From the NCBI GenBank assembly GCA_900557255.1, contig USSA01000158.1:1-6764 (forward strand): a DNA stretch of 6,764 bases, written 5' to 3'. Positions 5,757-6,764 of the stretch are shown piece after piece; position 1 is the stretch's first letter, and the number at the start of each line of letters is the position of its first letter. Source of the stretch: an uncultured Prevotella sp. Its GTDB lineage: Bacteria; Bacteroidota; Bacteroidia; Bacteroidales; Bacteroidaceae. The position numbers and the translations under genes were made by a program. The notes beneath the pieces were generated by a model, which worked only from the letters and a program-made list of their open reading frames with translations, was not told the origin of the DNA and ran no database searches.

Positions 5757-5789
5757 TCTGTTAGGCGATCCGCCGGAACGCCTAACGGA
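5757..5789. other. 33-bp near-palindrome
   Basis: It is centred on base 5773. The arms GTTAGGCG (5760-5767) and CGCCTAAC (5779-5786) are perfect. Inside them TCCG and CGGA pair around a single central C, with one A/A mismatch between. Three more outer positions pair if one G-T is allowed. Overall 14 of 16 half-site positions are symmetric. It is GC-rich compared with its surroundings and lies between the right repeat array and the HEPN promoter. A one-base loop is unfavourable for RNA, so a DNA-level dyad for a dimeric protein or a cruciform is more likely. Confidence 0.6.
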
Positions 5790-5800
5790 GGACAGGGCAT

Positions 5801-5821
5801 ATCCGGCACTACGGATTTTTT
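5801..5821 (+). terminator. Weak hairpin with T-tract
   Basis: ATCCG (5801-5805) and CGGAT (5812-5816) form a 5-bp stem with a 6-nt loop, followed by a run of T to 5821. It may insulate the HEPN/MNT operon from transcription entering from the left. No gene on the + strand immediately precedes it. Confidence 0.35.
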
Positions 5822-5850
5822 ATTCTAAAATATCTTTTTAACACTAAAAA

Positions 5851-5882
5851 TTTGGCAATCTTAATTATTTGGCTTATTTTTG
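5851..5882 (+). promoter_or_regulatory. HEPN/MNT operon promoter, perfect Bacteroides consensus
   Basis: TTTG (5851-5854), a 20-bp spacer, then TATTTTTG (5875-5882) matches the consensus exactly. The start site would be near 5889, giving a leader of only about 12 nt before the ATG at 5901. ATTTGGC is repeated directly at 5850-5856 and 5867-5873, overlapping the -33 box and the spacer; it is a possible operator for autoregulation, which is common in toxin-antitoxin operons. Confidence 0.75.
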
Positions 5883-5900
5883 CACAAAAACAAGAAAAGT

Positions 5901-6290
5901 ATGGCAATAGATAAAGTTAAATATTGGAAAGAACTTGCAGACTATGACATCGAAACCGCTGAGGTTATGTACAACGGTGGAAGATGGCTATATGTTGGCT
6001 TTATGTGCCATTTGGTTATAGAAAAAACAATAAAGTCGTATTGGAGTGCTATAAAACCAGACGAGGTTCCATACATCCATAACCTCTTGAAGTTGGCACA
6101 AAGCTGCGGGTTAGTATCAAAAATGACATCAGAACAGCTAAAATTTCTTGCGGAATTAATGCCAATGAATATTGAGGCAAGATACCCATCCTACAAAGAT
6201 GAGCTAGCGAAGAAATTGACTCCAGAATATTGCAGAACATTAATAAATAAAACAAAAGTTTTAAAACAATGGATAGAGAACATGCTTTAA
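5901..6290 (+). CDS. HEPN domain protein, putative toxin of a HEPN/MNT pair
   Basis: This is a small helical protein of 129 aa. In HEPN/MNT modules the HEPN partner is generally the toxin, often an RNase, and the MNT partner neutralises it. The pattern matches HEPN proteins of the PF05168 type: an opening YWKELADYDIETAEVMY helix, CHLVIEKTIKSYW (36-48) where relatives have CHQAxEKxLKxxL, His60 in HNLLKL, and EARYPSY (92-98) corresponding to the family's ESRYPD. The canonical HEPN RNase motif R-x4-6-H is not found, so RNase activity cannot be assumed. Start: an in-frame TTG at 5880 lies within the -7 box of the promoter and cannot be in the mRNA, so the ATG at 5901 is chosen. The 3' end overlaps the MNT gene by 22 nt, indicating co-translation. 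Confidence 0.85.
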   Translation: MAIDKVKYWKELADYDIETAEVMYNGGRWLYVGFMCHLVIEKTIKSYWSAIKPDEVPYIHNLLKLAQSCGLVSKMTSEQLKFLAELMPMNIEARYPSYKDELAKKLTPEYCRTLINKTKVLKQWIENML

Positions 6291-6565
6291 TGATAGTAAA
6301 ATGCTACAAGGAAGCAATACTTCCATTGCTTGCTAATGCGAAAGTATATCTGTATGGTTCTTGTAGTAGAAATGAAGCAAGAAAAGATAGTGATATTGAT
6401 GTAGCAGTAGTTATACCTAAGCTTAATGGCGACTGGCTGGACACTACATCTTCATTATGGCTTGCCACCCTTAATATAGATACATCTATAGAACCGGTGT
6501 TGATTGAAGAATGCAAACCATCACCCTTATATGATGATATAATGCGTAATGGAATAGCAGTATAA
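6269..6565 (+). CDS. Minimal nucleotidyltransferase (MNT), putative antitoxin
   Basis: This is a 98-aa protein of the MNT / DNA polymerase beta-like nucleotidyltransferase fold. It carries the signature GS-x10-DxD: Gly30-Ser31 in YGSCSR, then Asp42 and Asp44 in DSDIDVAVV. Glu75 in IEPVLI is a candidate third metal ligand. All catalytic positions are present, so it may be active. In the characterised MntA/HepT system the MNT protein inactivates its HEPN partner by AMPylating a tyrosine; transfer of that mechanism to this pair is inference. It overlaps the HEPN gene by 22 nt in another frame. The ATG at 6269 gives a MDREHAL opening typical for the family. The ATG at 6290, which overlaps the HEPN stop by one base, is possible but would trim the first helix. 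A terminator follows 8 bp after the stop. Confidence 0.9.
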   Translation: MDREHALMIVKCYKEAILPLLANAKVYLYGSCSRNEARKDSDIDVAVVIPKLNGDWLDTTSSLWLATLNIDTSIEPVLIEECKPSPLYDDIMRNGIAV

Positions 6566-6573
6566 AATACAGA

Positions 6574-6611
6574 AATCCCCCATCCTTCTTTCTCAAGCCG
6601 GATGGGGGGTT
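6574..6611 (+). terminator. Strong hairpin terminator of the HEPN/MNT operon
   Basis: AATCCCCCATCC (6574-6585) pairs with GGATGGGGGGTT (6600-6611), 12 bp with one T-G wobble, around a 14-nt loop. A T-rich stretch follows (TTGCTTATCTTTT). The position just after the MNT stop supports the call. The stem would also form on the - strand and could end transcripts from the leftward promoter at 6665-6696. Confidence 0.75.
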
Positions 6612-6664
6612 GCTTATCTTTTAGTATCTTGCTTCATATCTCCAGTATTACTTGTAATATTGTG

Positions 6665-6696
6665 CAAAGATACAACTATTTGGGAATAATACCAAA
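6665..6696 (-). promoter_or_regulatory. Orphan leftward promoter, perfect Bacteroides consensus
   Basis: Read on the - strand: TTTG (6696-6693), a 20-bp spacer, then TATCTTTG (6672-6665), an exact match. The start would be near 6658, within a near-perfect dyad AGTATTAC/GTAATATT (6644-6651/6654-6661). No gene lies downstream before the bidirectional hairpin at 6574-6611. The remaining sequence to the window end (6697-6764) shows nothing recognisable. Confidence 0.55.
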
Positions 6697-6764
6697 GAAA
6701 AACGGATTTTTTTCGGTAATCTGCAGAAAACAACATTCCTGGTAGATACTCATACATTCGTATC

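Noticed and set aside
5760..5786. Integron attC site (GTTAGGC and GCCTAAC boxes)
   Set aside because: The boxes occur in the order GTTAGGC then GCCTAAC. An attC site has RYYYAAC first and GTTRRRY last, and no L boxes or integron integrase are present.
5880..5900. TTG start for the HEPN gene at 5880
   Set aside because: The codon lies inside the -7 box of a perfect promoter, so it would not be in the mRNA; the ATG at 5901 fits the family start.
6614..6637. 7-codon open frame on the - strand downstream of the orphan promoter
   Set aside because: It is too short to support, and the GGAG before it is only 2 nt from the ATG.

Overview
The window looks like a chromosomal accessory stretch from a member of the Bacteroidales (Bacteroides/Prevotella-like). 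Three kinds of evidence point there. The DNA is AT-rich, and no clear Shine-Dalgarno sequences precede most starts. Several promoters fit the Bacteroides pattern TTTG-N20-TAnnTTTG, and three of them (upstream of the recombinase, upstream of the HEPN gene, and one orphan) match it perfectly with exactly 20 bp between boxes. The protein families also fit: a 6-bladed-propeller lipoprotein, a Bacteroidota-type tyrosine recombinase and a Bacteroidales-like ISL3 transposase.

Layout. (1) 1-1922, + strand: a type I signal peptidase, probably 5'-truncated by the window edge, then a terminator-like hairpin and a propeller lipoprotein gene with its own promoter. (2) 1929-3792: a complete ISL3-family insertion sequence with 22-bp terminal inverted repeats (21/22 identical). 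It lies 6 bp after the lipoprotein stop codon, and its transposase reads on the - strand. Its left end folds into a terminator-like hairpin. A 15-bp inverted repeat spans the transposase start, the arrangement expected for fold-back control of read-through transcripts. (3) 3793-5850: a region centred on a tyrosine recombinase (4283-5329, - strand). It holds a cluster of TTGCCAC-type motifs around a perfect 12-bp hairpin and a longer imperfect inverted repeat. Two tandem arrays, both with a 22-bp period, lie one on each side of the recombinase gene. A 33-bp near-palindrome follows the right array. (4) 5851-6611, + strand: a two-gene HEPN/MNT toxin-antitoxin-like operon with a consensus promoter, a 22-nt gene overlap and a strong hairpin terminator. 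(5) 6612-6764: an orphan perfect promoter pointing left towards that terminator.

How it fits together. The signal peptidase and lipoprotein look like an envelope or export-related chromosomal pair. The insertion sequence, the recombinase with its repeat arrays, and the HEPN/MNT pair look like successive accessory insertions. The recombinase bracketed by two 22-bp-period arrays with a related core is the feature I find least explained by known element types. It could be a small mobile or phase-variable unit, but its ends and target cannot be fixed from this window alone.
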